This document shows positions 22,819-34,580 of a DNA stretch of 64,000 nucleotides, piece after piece (position 1 is the stretch's first letter; each line of letters opens with the position of its first letter). The position numbers and the translations under genes are program-made. The notes under the pieces are model-generated. The model was given only the letters and a program-made list of their open reading frames with translations, made no database searches and was not told the DNA's origin. The stretch is from contig CAOLHI010000256.1 in the NCBI GenBank assembly GCA_948474755.1, forward strand, positions 124,001 to 188,000, given 5' to 3'. The DNA comes from Ctenosaura bakeri. Its lineage: Eukaryota; Chordata; Lepidosauria; Squamata; Iguanidae.

Positions 22819-22978
22819 GGCCATTTCCGCACTAGATTGTTATAGCGCTATGATTCCACTTTCAACATCCTATGGAATCCTGGGGTTTGAGGCCCCTCCC
22901 TCAACTGCGAACCCCAGGATTCCATAGGATGCTGAAAGTGGAATCATAGCGCTATAACAGTCTAGTGCGGAAACGGCC
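22819..22978. mobile_element. Palindromic foldback MITE, copy 7 (CpG-retaining)
   Basis: This is a 160-bp inverted repeat flanked by TAG on both sides. The ends are GGCCATTTCCGCACTA and TAGTGCGGAAACGGCC, and both AGCGCTAT sites are intact. The centre of the left arm is shortened (ggggtttgaggcccctccc). It lies in CpG island 3 and would fall in intron 1 of ZNF784 if the 22345 donor is used. Confidence 0.88.
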
Positions 22979-23175
22979 TAGGTTTTCGGGGTGGAGCAAG
23001 TAGGAGCCTGCGATGGGAACAGAAGAACCAGGGCGCGGGGGCTCAGATTAAAAAGGGGCGTGAGGCCCAGTACAATGGAAGAGAGTTGGGAGGGAGATTG
23101 CAGGTGTGTAGTTCAAGAAGAGCCTGACTGGTCCAGACTGAAAACCCATCGAGTCCAGTGGGTGCTTTGCCGCAT

Positions 23176-23355
23176 TCACTAACACGCACTAGCCTGTTAT
23201 AGCGCGATGATTCCACTTCCAACATCCTCTGGAATCCTGGGGTTTGCAGTTTCGGGAGGGGCCGCCTGGCCCCTCCCGAAGCTGCAAACCCCAGGATTCC
23301 AGGGGATGTTGAAAGTGGAATCATCGCGCTATAACAGGCTAGTGCGGAAATGGCC
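23176..23355. mobile_element. Palindromic foldback MITE, copy 8 (eroded left end)
   Basis: This is an inverted repeat of about 180 bp. The first nine bases of the left terminus have diverged (recognisable from CGCACTAGCCTG), while the right end TAGTGCGGAAATGGCC is intact. The arms carry AGCGCGATGATTCC and tttcgggaggggcc as in copies 1, 3 and 6. No target duplication is readable because of the eroded end. Confidence 0.83.
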
Positions 23356-24674
23356 CCTGGGTTTGGGATGATGGCCTTAGCTTGTCCTTTGCCCCGAGCA
23401 TCTCACCTTTGAAGATATACTGCCTCTTTGACTGGAAGCTCAGTTTGAATTGACTGGGAAGGAAGTTGGGAAAGCCTGGATGGGGATGGTTATTATTTTT
23501 TGTTTCACAGTTTAGCGGATGTTCCTGGCCCCTCAGGGATTTTGGATTCTGTCCAAGAATTAAGGGACCAGTGGGGTACTGTCAGAGAAAATGGTATGTT
23601 CCAAATAGTGACACTTTTTTGTTTTGTAGTTTTGCTATTGTGATCCTCTCTGTAGCAATCTAAGTGGCAATAGCTGCTATTATTATCTCAGTTCCACAAT
23701 CCACCAAGTGTAACTGATGAGACTTTTAGGCCATCAGTCATTCCTATTCTATCCAGTAATATAAGATATCAGTGATGTTTCATCAGGTGACAGGGCACAT
23801 TCCAAGTAGTGTCGTTTTTTGTAATTGTGTTGTTCTGATCCTATCTGTGGCGGTTTTGTTTAGATGATTTGTCAGTCCATTTTGTATTGCTCCCAGCATA
23901 CCCTTCATCGCTATTTTTTTTTTAATGTTGTTGTTGTGCTGATGCCACTAGACAGAACTTTGCTGTTTTGTGTCTTCAAGTTGTTCCCAGCTTAAGGTGA
24001 CTTTTTTCTAACTATTGGGTCCGAAAAGGCATAGTGAAAACAGTGCTGTTTCACGTGTTATTCAGTGTTTGAAACTGCTGTTTTACCTGTTTAAAAACCG
24101 GATTCTGATATTATTTAGACTGCTTTTAGTTTTTAATATATTTTAATTTTAATATATTTTTAAAATGTGTTAAGCTTTGTATTGTTTGAATTACCGGTAG
24201 TTTTTTTTGTTGTTGTTGTTCATCTTGGGAGCCCCAGGGCTAGGAGGCGATACAGAAAAATACATAAACAGACTTTAAAGGCATGCCTATTCTAGCAGGC
24301 ATTTTAACTGCTTTTTAAAATTATTCTTGGTTGACAATTGCAAGTCATCTAAAGTGATATTGGTCTCATGTTTTACTATTAGCCATCTTGGTTGTTTTGA
24401 GATAGAAAGGCTTGTTATAAATCAATAGAAATGCTTTAACAACAGCATGGATGGTTGAATTATGGAAGGGAAATGCGCTGAAATTTCCATCACCTCAGTT
24501 ACATCAGAGCTTAGTGGTTTCTCTCTCTACCTGACCATCTTAAAACTAGTATGTAAGAAAGATCTGTGCCTTCTTTGCTCCCTCTCTAATTGCAGTACCA
24601 GCTACTTGATTTTCTTTCATTAAATCCACCTCCTTCCCCCTCTGTTCATGTTTTCTTTTTTCTCTTTTCTTCAG
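23356..24674 (+). other. Probable intron 1 of the ZNF784-like gene
   Basis: No exon is recognised. A SINE tail fragment (gtgtcttcaagttgttcccagc, about 23970-24000, minus orientation) and a (TTG)n run near 24210 are present. The segment 24100-24280 resembles the 3' end of an interspersed A+T-rich repeat. The right end is a strong pyrimidine tract plus ttcttcag acceptor. Confidence 0.45.
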
Positions 24675-24713
24675 GAGTGGACACTGTAAGGTGGCTGCTG
24701 GTGTGGCCTCCTG

Positions 24714-26720
24714 ATGGAGATAGAGCTGGTTACAGTGAAAGAAGAGACAGGGCCAGTAATACCTTCCGTCTGTCCCTTTTGCCAGGAGGACTTGCCAACC
24801 CTTTCTGGGTCCAAGGGGCAAGTTCCACAATGCCAGGGGTGCAAAAGCTTTGTTTTAGCACCTCAGAGTTGGGTGCCTGGCCACCCAGAGGTGCTGGCTC
24901 TTTCTGCCGAGAGGCCCTACTGCTGTTCCTTCTGCCCCAAGCGCTTCAAGAGGGCCTCAGACCGGCGTGACCACGAGCGAGTCCATACAGGGGAAAGGCC
25001 CTATGGATGTGGCATTTGTGGCAAGCGTTTTACTCAGAGCTCGGTGCTTTCTGGCCACATGCGCATTCACACTGGCGAGCGGCCCTTTCGCTGTGGTGTC
25101 TGCTTTAAGTCTTTCAACAATGGCTCTAACTTCCGGAAGCATCAACGCATCCACAGCCAGCTGTTTAGTTACAGTACCAAGGGGGATGGCGAGAGAGACT
25201 GCGACCTGCTTCTTGGGGAGAGACAGAACCAGTTGGCAGAAGGACAAAATGGCTGTTGGATCATCAAAGAAGTGAGGGATGGTGAGAGCAAGAGGAAACA
25301 AGACTCCAGGGGATGGGAAGATAGTTGCTGCAATAATAGGATAAGCCAAAATGGCAGCTGTAGTAGTGGCTTAAGGCAACACAGTGACAGTGCGGGTTGT
25401 TTAAAAGGAATAGGGCTAAGGCAAGATAATAGCCGTAAAATGCTGCAAAGTAGCCATGAATGTATTGGTGTTAGGAGTCTGAGTCAGACAGGAGATGGCA
25501 AAAGATATGTTGGTTGCCTGGGAGAGAATGGTGACTGTGACCATGGCTCCGGGGTGTCTGAAAATGGCCACAGCTTCCAACCACTGAAGGATGTTAGTGG
25601 TGCAAACCACACCAAAGCCACAGGGCAAAATCAAGCAGGTGGAAGCCACACTCAGGGAGAAGAGACGCAACCTGCTGAGAGCTGCAATGACAAGTTTCAG
25701 CTAGATGGCAGCAGTTGTGGAAAAGGCCTTTTGCTAGTTGATGGCAACGGGGCCTATACTCACAAACACGGACAAGAGAGCAGAGTCAAGGGCTATTTAG
25801 TAAGGAGGCCGAATGGAGGCTACCTCAAAGGGCTGAAGCATAGCAATGGAGAGGGTATTAGTGCAAATATGAGGCAGAATGGTACCGGAGGAAGCCATCT
25901 CAGTGGACTGAACACAAGCAGGAATATCAGTACTTTGGAGCTGAGGCAAAATGGCCGTCATGGAAATGCTGCCAATGATCCAAGACTAAAAAACCATTGT
26001 CAGTTGGGAAAGCTAACACAAGATGATGGCACCAACAAGGAGAAATGGATGGATTTCCAAGTAAGCAGCCCTGAGAAGATTAATCCTGTCACACCAAAAG
26101 TGTCTTCCTGGACTTGCTCCAGTGAGGGCAATGTTTTGGACTGGGAAGTACCAAATATTAGGATAATGAAAGAACAGGATGAATTTGAGGAATGTTCTGC
26201 TTTAGACATGCCTATCAATGTATCTTCCTGGCAACTGGAAAGCCCTGAACCATGTTCCTTGCCTTATGATATTTCTATATCCACCCATAACCATTCACAG
26301 CAGTTTAGAAGCGCCTCTCAGCATTGGGAAGATCGGAGTTCACCACTTACCTTTTCTTTTCAAGACCATGAGACCTATGATCAGCACTCCTTGTCAACAT
26401 TAGATTCCAAACCCTTCCTGTGCTTTGCATGCCCCAAGCAGTTTCGTCGGGCTACAGATCTGAAGGAGCATCTGCGGGTGCACACAGGTGAACGGCCTTT
26501 TGGTTGTAGTGTCTGTGGCAAGCGGTTCACTCAGAGCTCAGCCTTGGTTACTCACCGGAGACTGCACACTGGAGAGAAACCCTTTGAGTGTGCTGTTTGC
26601 TACAGACGTTTCAATAACTCTTCCAATTTTGCCAAGCATCGCCGGCTGCATGGGCAGGAGGGTACAAGACATAGTAGTAAAACAGTAGTGAAAAATCTAT
26701 GGAGTGTCAAGCCACACTGA
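24714..26720 (+). CDS. ZNF784: C2H2 zinc-finger protein, ZNF784-like, with two finger triads
   Basis: The protein is 668 aa and complete in one exon. The N-terminus [13 protein letters not shown] contains the SUMO-type motif VKEE, then a CPFC...CQGC pair that could be a degenerate zinc site. Three C2H2 fingers lie at about 69-91, 97-119 and 125-147. A poorly structured linker of about 420 aa, rich in G, N, S and Q, separates them from three more fingers at about 568-590, 596-618 and 624-646. The first triad ([52 protein letters not shown]) closely matches the C-terminal triad of mammalian ZNF784. The second triad is a similar copy ([28 protein letters not shown]). Human ZNF784 is about half this length. 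It is probably a nuclear DNA-binding regulator. The start is the first ATG after the acceptor. Confidence 0.82.
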   Translation: MEIELVTVKEETGPVIPSVCPFCQEDLPTLSGSKGQVPQCQGCKSFVLAPQSWVPGHPEVLALSAERPYCCSFCPKRFKRASDRRDHERVHTGERPYGCGICGKRFTQSSVLSGHMRIHTGERPFRCGVCFKSFNNGSNFRKHQRIHSQLFSYSTKGDGERDCDLLLGERQNQLAEGQNGCWIIKEVRDGESKRKQDSRGWEDSCCNNRISQNGSCSSGLRQHSDSAGCLKGIGLRQDNSRKMLQSSHECIGVRSLSQTGDGKRYVGCLGENGDCDHGSGVSENGHSFQPLKDVSGANHTKATGQNQAGGSHTQGEETQPAESCNDKFQLDGSSCGKGLLLVDGNGAYTHKHGQESRVKGYLVRRPNGGYLKGLKHSNGEGISANMRQNGTGGSHLSGLNTSRNISTLELRQNGRHGNAANDPRLKNHCQLGKLTQDDGTNKEKWMDFQVSSPEKINPVTPKVSSWTCSSEGNVLDWEVPNIRIMKEQDEFEECSALDMPINVSSWQLESPEPCSLPYDISISTHNHSQQFRSASQHWEDRSSPLTFSFQDHETYDQHSLSTLDSKPFLCFACPKQFRRATDLKEHLRVHTGERPFGCSVCGKRFTQSSALVTHRRLHTGEKPFECAVCYRRFNNSSNFAKHRRLHGQEGTRHSSKTVVKNLWSVKPH

Positions 26721-27089
26721 TTTTTTTTTAAAGGAAGAAATCCTTCATTGGTGAATGGAATAGGATAGCTATAGATAGAACTATGGGTATTGTTCTTACT
26801 ACTGATAAGTGCTGAGTTCAGTATCCTGACAATCTATCTTTTTAGAAAACAGCAAATTGCTAACCACAATGGTGTGGTTTTGATGCCAAACCATAGTTTG
26901 GCATTTAATTAGCAAGCCACAGGCTTCTGTGCTCCCCCCTTCTCCCTGTAATGTCAGTTGTGAGGTTACTCTAAAGCAGATTATGTGTTGATAAGGCTCA
27001 AGGACAGCTAAAGATGGGTTTATTGTTTCACAGATACCAGCAAGAACATACCCAAGACAAACCAAGGAGTTAACTACTCTACAGCTTTT

Positions 27090-27095
27090 AATAAA
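27090..27095 (+). terminator. Polyadenylation signal AATAAA, ZNF784-like gene
   Basis: AATAAA lies in 'cttttaataaaagatcc', about 370 nt after the stop. It is one of several candidates downstream; the choice is by proximity only. Confidence 0.4.
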
Positions 27096-28571
27096 AGATC
27101 CACTTTAAAGAGACATTATAAAACAGTCCCTCTGCACTTCTTGGTTCTTGGCAAATAAAATATTACTTGAAAACCATCCCTGGAGACATCCAAACCATTG
27201 TTTCTAATTACAGTTGGTGAATAAATGATTTGTGCAAACCATACTTTGCCAATAACCAGGAAATGTAGGAGAAAGTTGGAGCAGGCAGTGAAAGGAGGGA
27301 GCAAGTAAGTCTCAGCCATTTATGTAACACTAAACCCATGGTTTGGCGTTATGTTCTGAGTTATAGTTTTTGGTAGCTAGGATGTTGCTTTTAAGTTAAC
27401 TGTGAACCAAATCTCTTTGGCGTTAGATCTGGACAGAGCCAATGAAGGCTACAGCTATGTGGCTAATGCCTGGTTAGATTTCTGAAGCGGGTGGAGGAGA
27501 AGCTGAGCAGACTTTCTAGTAGTCAGTGCCTTGTATGGGTGTTTGCTAGTGACATCAACCTTTGCCTGAGTTGACAGAGAATTAGCTCTTAAAACAACAA
27601 CAACAACAACAGAATATGGATAGTCTGATTTGTAGCAACCAATGTGCACAAGTTTTTAAATAAGACCCCACGCTCAGAAGGATGAATTTGATTCTTTAAG
27701 AATGTTATTTGGTGAAAAATATGAGTAAATAAAGAAGAAAAGAGATTTGTTCATGTTATGCTAGAAACGGAGTAAATTAAGGGGGAAAGACTGTAGAAAA
27801 GAGGCATCAGAGACTGTTGTACATATTTGCAACAAATACCCAAAGCCAGAAATAAAATCTCACTGCTCACAAGGAAATGATTCTTGATATTGTGCTTTGC
27901 AAATCCAAAGTAATTTTTAAAAAGGTTCCAGGCCAAATGTTAGTAAATTTTTATATAATCCCAATTAGGTAGAGTTTGTAAAGACAGAAAAATTAGGTAG
28001 AAAGAGCAGAGCCCAGGCCATCTAAAACATTTCTCTAAGGCTACTTGCTAGTATATTGCTTTTTAAAAAGATGTCTACATCACCATTTCTGAATTTCTCA
28101 TTGTACATCATGCAATACAACCCTTCAAGATCTCTATAGTCTCTTCTAAAGAGTGGCTTCTTATGGCCTTTTCTCATATGTAAAACAAATTACCATTGTT
28201 GCCTGAGCTAGGTGCATTTCACTGGTCTCATTATTCATACCACATCCAGAACTTTATTTCACAATTCTGGTGTTAGTCTGTACACGGAAACATTGCCTCC
28301 CTCACTGCCAACACCCTACTATCTGCACTTATGGTCTGTAAAGAAAGGTCACCATGCATATACACATTTTTAAAGGCACATTTTTAAAATTGAGAAATTT
28401 AAGGGCTAAAAATGTGTAAGAAGTGTAAAAAAAACTCTTACCAGGTCATGTAAATTTTCTACATATTAATCATACCATTACATAGGAGAGAGACCTGAAC
28501 AAGCAAGACACAAATGCAAATGTTCTGCATGAGGTAATCTTGCTTCTTCAACTGCCAGGAAGAGGCCAGAA

Positions 28572-28690
28572 TGAAGAGGGAAACATGTCTCAGTGACAGA
28601 GTATACGCTTTGCCTGTAGAAAGTCCCAGCTTCTACCTCAGGCATCTTCAGTTAGAGAGATGTCAAGGAAGTGCTGCCAGCATGGTAGAC
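28572..28690 (+). repeat. tRNA-Ala-derived SINE, degenerate
   Basis: 'catgtctcagtgacagagtatacgctttgc' followed by 'agaaagtcccagcttctacctcaggcatcttca' follows the order of a tRNA-Ala(TGC) gene: CTCAGTGGTAGAGC, CTTTGCATG, then B box and GGCATCTCCA. It is too diverged to be a functional tRNA gene. Confidence 0.6.
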
Positions 28691-29399
28691 ATTATTCAGC
28701 TGAACAGAAAAATATTCAGGTCTGGTATATGGCGAACCCCCACATTCATGGAGGGAGTGTGAGATTTATCAAGCACACATGCTTGTGTTTGCATTTTTTT
28801 TTACATCCCAATTTAAATTACTTAATTTACCAAGTGTATGGCTTTGTATACACCTTTTTCTCAATAAGGTAAAAAAAAAATCCCTGGAAAGGTGACTCTC
28901 ATTTCATTATTTTCTTGAAATATCAACATTTGAATTTGTGTAAAATCACCATTCTGAAATTGAAATTGCATTGTAACTACTTTTTAAAGCTTCTGCTTAT
29001 GTAAGGATTTTCCTTCCCCAAGTCTTTTTTTTTTAATGGTGGTGACATTCTACCATGTCTTCTTCATACCTACTAGGTCAGAGGACTATGTCCAACCAGG
29101 CCCACTTCCTGAGCTGGACAGTGAATCATCCAAGTGTTCAAAGTGCTTTATTTCAGTTCTCTACACAGATCTCCACTCCTTTGTTCTGGCTGGCTGAGAA
29201 TGGGGGGAAAGCAGGACTTTGGGAAAGCAATAAATACCCCTTTCTCACTAAAGAGAAATAAAGACTTTTACTAGACTTACTTTGATCATCTTCAGGACTG
29301 AGTGTAGAAGCCTTTTTTCCTTTTTGACAGACTAGCAGGATACAAAAATTTGATCAGATACCCTGTGCTATTATTACAGGTATGTGTTTCCCTCAAGAG

Positions 29400-29620
29400 C
29401 CTGTGTGATCTGCAATAACAGTTTTCTGGACCAAGATCAGGGTTCAAATCCTCACTTAAGTCATGGAAACCCAATGGGTGGCTTTGGGCAAGTCACATTC
29501 TCTAAGCCTCAAAGGAAGATGGTGGAAAATCCCTCCTGAACAAATTTTGCCACGAAAATCCTGTGATAGGTTTGCATTAGAGTTGCCATAAATTGGAAAT
29601 AATTTGAAGACACACAATGT
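29400..29620 (+). repeat. tRNA-derived SINE, Sauria type
   Basis: The B-box-like 'gggttcaaatcc' is followed by 'catggaaacccaatgggtggc', 'gggcaagtcacattctctaagcctc' and 'ctgtgataggtttgcattagagttgcc', ending in the tail 'aattggaaataatttgaagacacacaatg'. It is nearly full length but diverged. Confidence 0.82.
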
Positions 29621-32605
29621 GTTTCCCCAACTTTTTTACTTCTTTGAGAACCACAATCCTTCCTGGTCTTCTGCCTAGTTACTAGCTGTGTCAGTAAACC
29701 TACATAGTCTTAACAACTCAAGAAGCCTTGTCCAGTAGGTCCAACCATTTGGATTCTTAACAGGAAACTCCCTTTTACACCAACACTTAAGGAAATAAAC
29801 AAACCTGCCCCCTCAAAGCATGGCACATCTCTCCAATTCTTTTTCTTTTTAATGTTTGTTTAGTCTGTACATCATAAATCAGACACTTTTAAAACAATTG
29901 CTTGGTTTAAAACACAAACACACTCCCACTCCCCCACCCTTGATTGAGAAAAACACACGCTGTACAATTCCCGAGGGGTACAACGAAGTAGGAGGGGACA
30001 GGTTATCGGTCCAGGCCCATCAGCTGCATGGACAATGACAGGGTCCTATATATAGTTTACTACACATTATTGTAGGGACTTGAATCTTGGCACCAAAAGA
30101 ACTGCACTTCCTGCGCTCTGTGGCCAATGGGAGGAAAGGGTAGTTAGAAAAGAAGTATTTATATATAAATGTATGTATATATCTATATTAATACAAAAAG
30201 TCATCTGCTAACATGATCACAATGGGTTGGGTCCTATTAGTGGCATGACTCTTCATTCAGAGGTTTTACAATGGTCACTGGTCTGACAATGTTTGAGTCC
30301 TCTCTCAAAAATGCCGATTTCCCAGTCTGGGATTAGGGGAATCAAGGCAAACATCAGTTAGAACCAGAGAATCCTTCGTTTTCTAAAATACCGCAGGGCT
30401 GAAGAAATTCTCAGAAAATGGTTGTGCACCTTGAGGCATCTTGAAAAGTTCTGATGCTAGGAAAAGACAAGAGTATTGTTCCCACCCAATATGCAGTCCC
30501 AGTACAGAGCAGACAAGGCATTTGGGATTGACGAGGATCTGTGGGACATCCAGCATTTCATTCATGCACGCTTCATGGCTGAGAAACTATCCAAGAAAAC
30601 AGAAGGCATGATACTGTAGTAGGAAGGATGATTGTTGACTCTTGACTGCAATTTCCAAACCACTGGGTCTTCCAAAGAACTCCCCAAACAGAATTAAAAT
30701 CCAGACCATCTCTTCAACCCACTTATCCTCTACATAGCCCTCCCTCAGAGCTCAAGTCAAAGTATGCTTCCTCCCAGTATCTGCTACTCTCAAATCCACC
30801 AGACCTCCTCAGCTAAATGGGAGGAGATGTCTTAAGTTGCTTCATTTCCAGAATCTTTCACATGACCATGACATGTTTTGTTGGGGGCATGGTAATTTCA
30901 CATCACCCCATATAGCAAAGCCCAGCCATAGCAGTAAAGAAAAGTATACTTTGATGAAGTAAACTGCTCCTGGAAAGAAGAGTAGATACACCCTTCACTT
31001 CCACAGCTGTGATCCAACAAATATCAATGGTCAGATAAGCCTTTGACAGCAAGCACTATGCTTGCTATGTTTCATAAAAATATTTTAATAGAAAGGGTAG
31101 CCATTTTACACTCTCAGGTCTCTTCATCTGCAATTATTTACTGAAGCATACTTATGGATGAGAGGGACCCCCTGTTTTGACACTTTCCAAACATCTTGAA
31201 TTTGAGTGAAGAAAGGTAAGTTAAAGGTGATAGTTGACTAATTCCTCACAAGTGTGGTCAGAGAAATTGGGGGGGGGCAAAACAGGAGAATTATACTACA
31301 TTTCTCATCTATAGGAAATAGGCCACCATTCTAAAATGACAAGGCCTGGCTGAGCATCAGTTTTGTTGTTGAAACAGTCATTTCATAGTCATTACCAATT
31401 ACAAAATTTGTCCCCACATTCTAGGAAATTGTTTTTAAAAAGCATCATTTCAAATCCCTTCTGTTTTGACAAAAGGCAGATATTCAGTTGTTTTGGAAAT
31501 TAGTATTTTCTCTTAGACCACCTAAGAAGTGAGAATTTTTATTTCCTCTCTGTTCTTGTGTTTCATTGTCCATTTGGGAAGCTATGATTAAGCAATTCAA
31601 TAGACGTACCATATTCTGGGTTAGTTGTTGTGAGCACATCCCCCCCCCGCAAGTTAAAAAGGTGGATAGCATAAACAAATAATAACATTTTGTGTAGGAA
31701 CAGATTACCAGTTCTGAGGCTCCTGCTTTTTAGTGGGGTTTTTGTGGAAGCAATGCTCAACTAAATGTAGAAGTAGCTGACACTACAAAGCAGGCTGTAT
31801 AACCAAGGTGCAGTGTATTCATAAAGGGCAAAACAAATCTAATATCAAACTCAGCTCTACTGGCAAATTACAAATTAGGGAGAGAATATTCTATATGGAA
31901 AAACTCGCAACTTCCATATAAGGCAGGCAGAGATACAGGAAGAATCCACTGAATTTCAGCTACAGGTTCAGGCCTTTAAACTTCTGTATCAAGATAAAAC
32001 AAGATAAGGAACATCCAGTATCAGCCACTTTCAGAAGCAGGAAATAGTCAGTAGTATTTCAGTCAGTCAGAAACACTAGTCTAACTGGGTCTGACTCAAC
32101 ATGGGCAAAATGAGTTGTCCTTGTGTGTTGACCCAACATACGAATTGTGGTTGAATGAAGGCTGGAAGGCTTCATATGTAGCCTTTTCCCAACTCCTTTC
32201 TGTTCTTCACTCTGTTCATTATGTATCTAGCCAGTTTTGTACTGCCAAATTCTGTAAGGTTTCCTTTAAGGAATAACCTTACCTATTGTCCATTTCTATC
32301 ACAATTGTCTTTCCCACAAACCACCCTGTACCTTTGGCAAAAGCCCCCTTCCTTTCTCTCTTCTTCCAGGCACTGGAGTGGATGGACAAACACACTGGAA
32401 TCAAAATGCATCTTTGGATCCTAATATCCTTAGCCAGTTCTCACCAAGGCAGGAACAGGGATGGGGACCTGCTAGATCAGGAATGGCAGGGAGGCACCTT
32501 TGGTACTGCTACCTGAAAGAAGTCAGCATGCTCTGCCCTTGCCAAAATGGAAAAAACAAAAACAAATCCCAAACATCACAGCTTTCTGCAGGTCAACTTC
32601 AATCA

Positions 32606-32645
32606 GTGTTGTGTGCGTGTGCGTGCGCACGTGTGTGTGTGTGTT
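32606..32645 (+). repeat. (TG)n/(GC) simple repeat
   Basis: An alternating purine-pyrimidine tract, tgtgtgcgtgtgcgtgcgcacgtgtgtg, has Z-DNA-forming potential. Spurious cysteine/valine-rich frames run through it. Confidence 0.85.
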
Positions 32646-33387
32646 GGAGGGGGCGAGGGGGACAGCTGCATGGTGTTCAGAGGAGGAAACACCTTCAGAA
32701 CTCTTTGGTTGCCATCCTCCCTTCCTGCCTCTTTAAATGTGCACGGTATCTTGTGCAACTTGATAACATGGTAGGGAGGGGAGATGCATACAGGGAAGCT
32801 GGAAAGTTTACAAGGATCTTTTGCCCACACATTATCCACCCACCCTCTTTCCATTTGGAGAGGCTGTGGTAGATTGCCTCAATGTAAGGCTGTGGATGAG
32901 AATGCAACCATGGAATATTCTAGCCTGAGAGTAAGTCAAGCAGTGCTTAATCTGATGCAAGTGTAGCACGTCTTGCAAAGAAGGGGAACGAGCTTATGGC
33001 TCAAACCAGGGAATAGCAGATGTGCTGGGCAGCCAATGCAACATACAGGCCTGGCCTGCAGAATCACCATTTGGGTTTTCTTTCATGCCTCTCAGCTTCA
33101 CAACAAATGAAAGAGATGGAAACAGGAGAACAAGTGGAAATGAACTGGATGTGGGTGAGCACTCAACCACAACTCCTTTCCCAGAACCACACCACTCCTA
33201 GTTCAAGAAACGATATGCATAAACTGATGATGGGGGGTTGTATTTGTGAGGTGTCATGATGTCCTGTATTATGCAGGAATAGTAGCATTCTGGACACAGA
33301 AAAAGAAATACTGTGTACAAACTCAAGGTAGAGGGCAGGCAATGTACTTCTATACTGTACTTCCTGCCTACCTTCTAAAGGTCAATT

Positions 33388-33440
33388 CATATATGAATGC
33401 ACATGTATGTACATATATGTACATTCATACATGCACATGG
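33388..33440. repeat. ACAT/ATGT-rich palindromic simple repeat
   Basis: Overlapping palindromic words (acatgtatgtacatatatgtacat...catacatgcacatg) form a short self-complementary tract. Confidence 0.7.
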
Positions 33441-33624
33441 TACAATGCTCGTGGGAGTGTACCACTTTAGAATGTACAATGGGAGAATGGCATCTCAGAA
33501 TGTTCTCCTAGATGTAATACCCCCTCTTTGTGGAAAGCTGGCATGTCAGCAAGAAGGTAAGGCTGGAACCAGGCTTACAGAGTTGCTTGTTCTCTATGAG
33601 CAGAGAGGTGTTTTTTTTTTCTTT

Positions 33625-33630
33625 TTTATT
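33625..33630 (-). terminator. Possible polyadenylation signal, ZNF865
   Basis: The minus strand reads AATAAA here, about 950 nt after the ZNF865 stop. It is embedded in an A-rich tract (aataaaaaagaaaaaaaaaac) and could be fortuitous. The true 3' end may be much farther left. Confidence 0.3.
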
Positions 33631-34580
33631 TGAAGAAGCATTCAAGTTTTTGATCTTCCAGCTGCACTGTGAACCTGTACTGTCTTGGGAGACAAAAAGG
33701 CAGGTAAAGATTTGATGGTGCAGAGGCATCTAGGCCATACTGCATCATATGCCAGATCTTAATTCAAGAATACTCCTCTAATTTGCTATTCAGGTCATGT
33801 GTTAAACTGTATTCAGTTAGCAGCCACATCCCACTAGCTCCCAAGGTCTTTAAAGATGACAACTAATCTACTATCTTTATAAATGTGAAGAAAGCACACA
33901 AATTAACATATTCCCCTCAGAAAAGAAGCAAGGCTCATATGGCATAGAGTAGGTGGCTAGGTTCGCAGAGAAGTGGGACGAGCATTCTTGAAGAACTGTA
34001 CCATGTCCTTTCCTGTCCTGTCTCCAATGTGTGAATCAGCTCTTAATATTCCATTCAAGTGAAAGGGTAGTACAGGAAACTCCACCTCTTCCTGCAAGTG
34101 TGAATCCTGGGTTGCTTTTGCTTCATTTCAGTATCTTCCAACAGAAATACTGTGATTCCACCAAAACCATTCCATAACTTGGGTCCCTCTGACTGGAAAG
34201 AAAAAAAGTCAAAACTTCCATTCCCAATACTGTATCCAAGCTTGGTAGCCACCTGTGAACCATCTCTCCCTCCATATTTAGGCTAGGATATTCAGGGGAG
34301 GACAGGATAATGTGCATTTGTAATTTTCAGGCAGCTACCTCTTGCTACTGAAGTTCCACTTGCATTCAATTCCTGGTTCTACATGGCTTGTCGCACCCAT
34401 GTCCTTGTAATTTTGAGTCTCCTCAAATGTAGTATCTGACTGACAACAAGCACTGCCATCTTGCTCATTATATCTAGAAACCCCCTCTTCTCAGGGTTCA
34501 CAACAGCCAAGAACCAGCCTCATCTCTCACCCTAAAGTACCAGAGTAAAGACTGCCCATCTCTACTGCTATCACCCAACC

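Larger units (their letters stand above)
24675..27110 (+). other. ZNF784: Terminal exon of the ZNF784-like gene
   Basis: The exon starts after tctcttttcttcag (AG at 24673-24674), 39 nt before the coding ATG. The nearest polyadenylation signal is AATAAA at 27090, giving a 3' UTR of about 370 nt. Further AATAAA hexamers at about 27155, 27222 and 29232 could give longer forms. Confidence 0.6.
27111..33624. other. Stretch between convergent ZNF784 and ZNF865
   Basis: No coding exon is recognised. It holds a tRNA-Ala-derived SINE (28572), a Sauria SINE (29400) and simple repeats (CAA at 27590, TG/CG at 32610, ACAT palindromes at 33390). About 29850-30600 is repeat-free, A+T-rich and 3'-UTR-like, and might be part of a long UTR of either gene. 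Confidence 0.4.

Noticed and set aside
22082..22835. Several 60-170 codon frames on both strands
   Set aside because: They fall in CpG island 3 and in palindromes, with no domain resemblance and no conserved start context.
28572..28645. tRNA-Ala gene
   Set aside because: The cloverleaf stems do not pair and the B box is degraded; it is a SINE head.
32378..32872. 164-codon plus-strand frame
   Set aside because: It crosses a TG/CG microsatellite with three overlapping frames open and has no domain or splice context.
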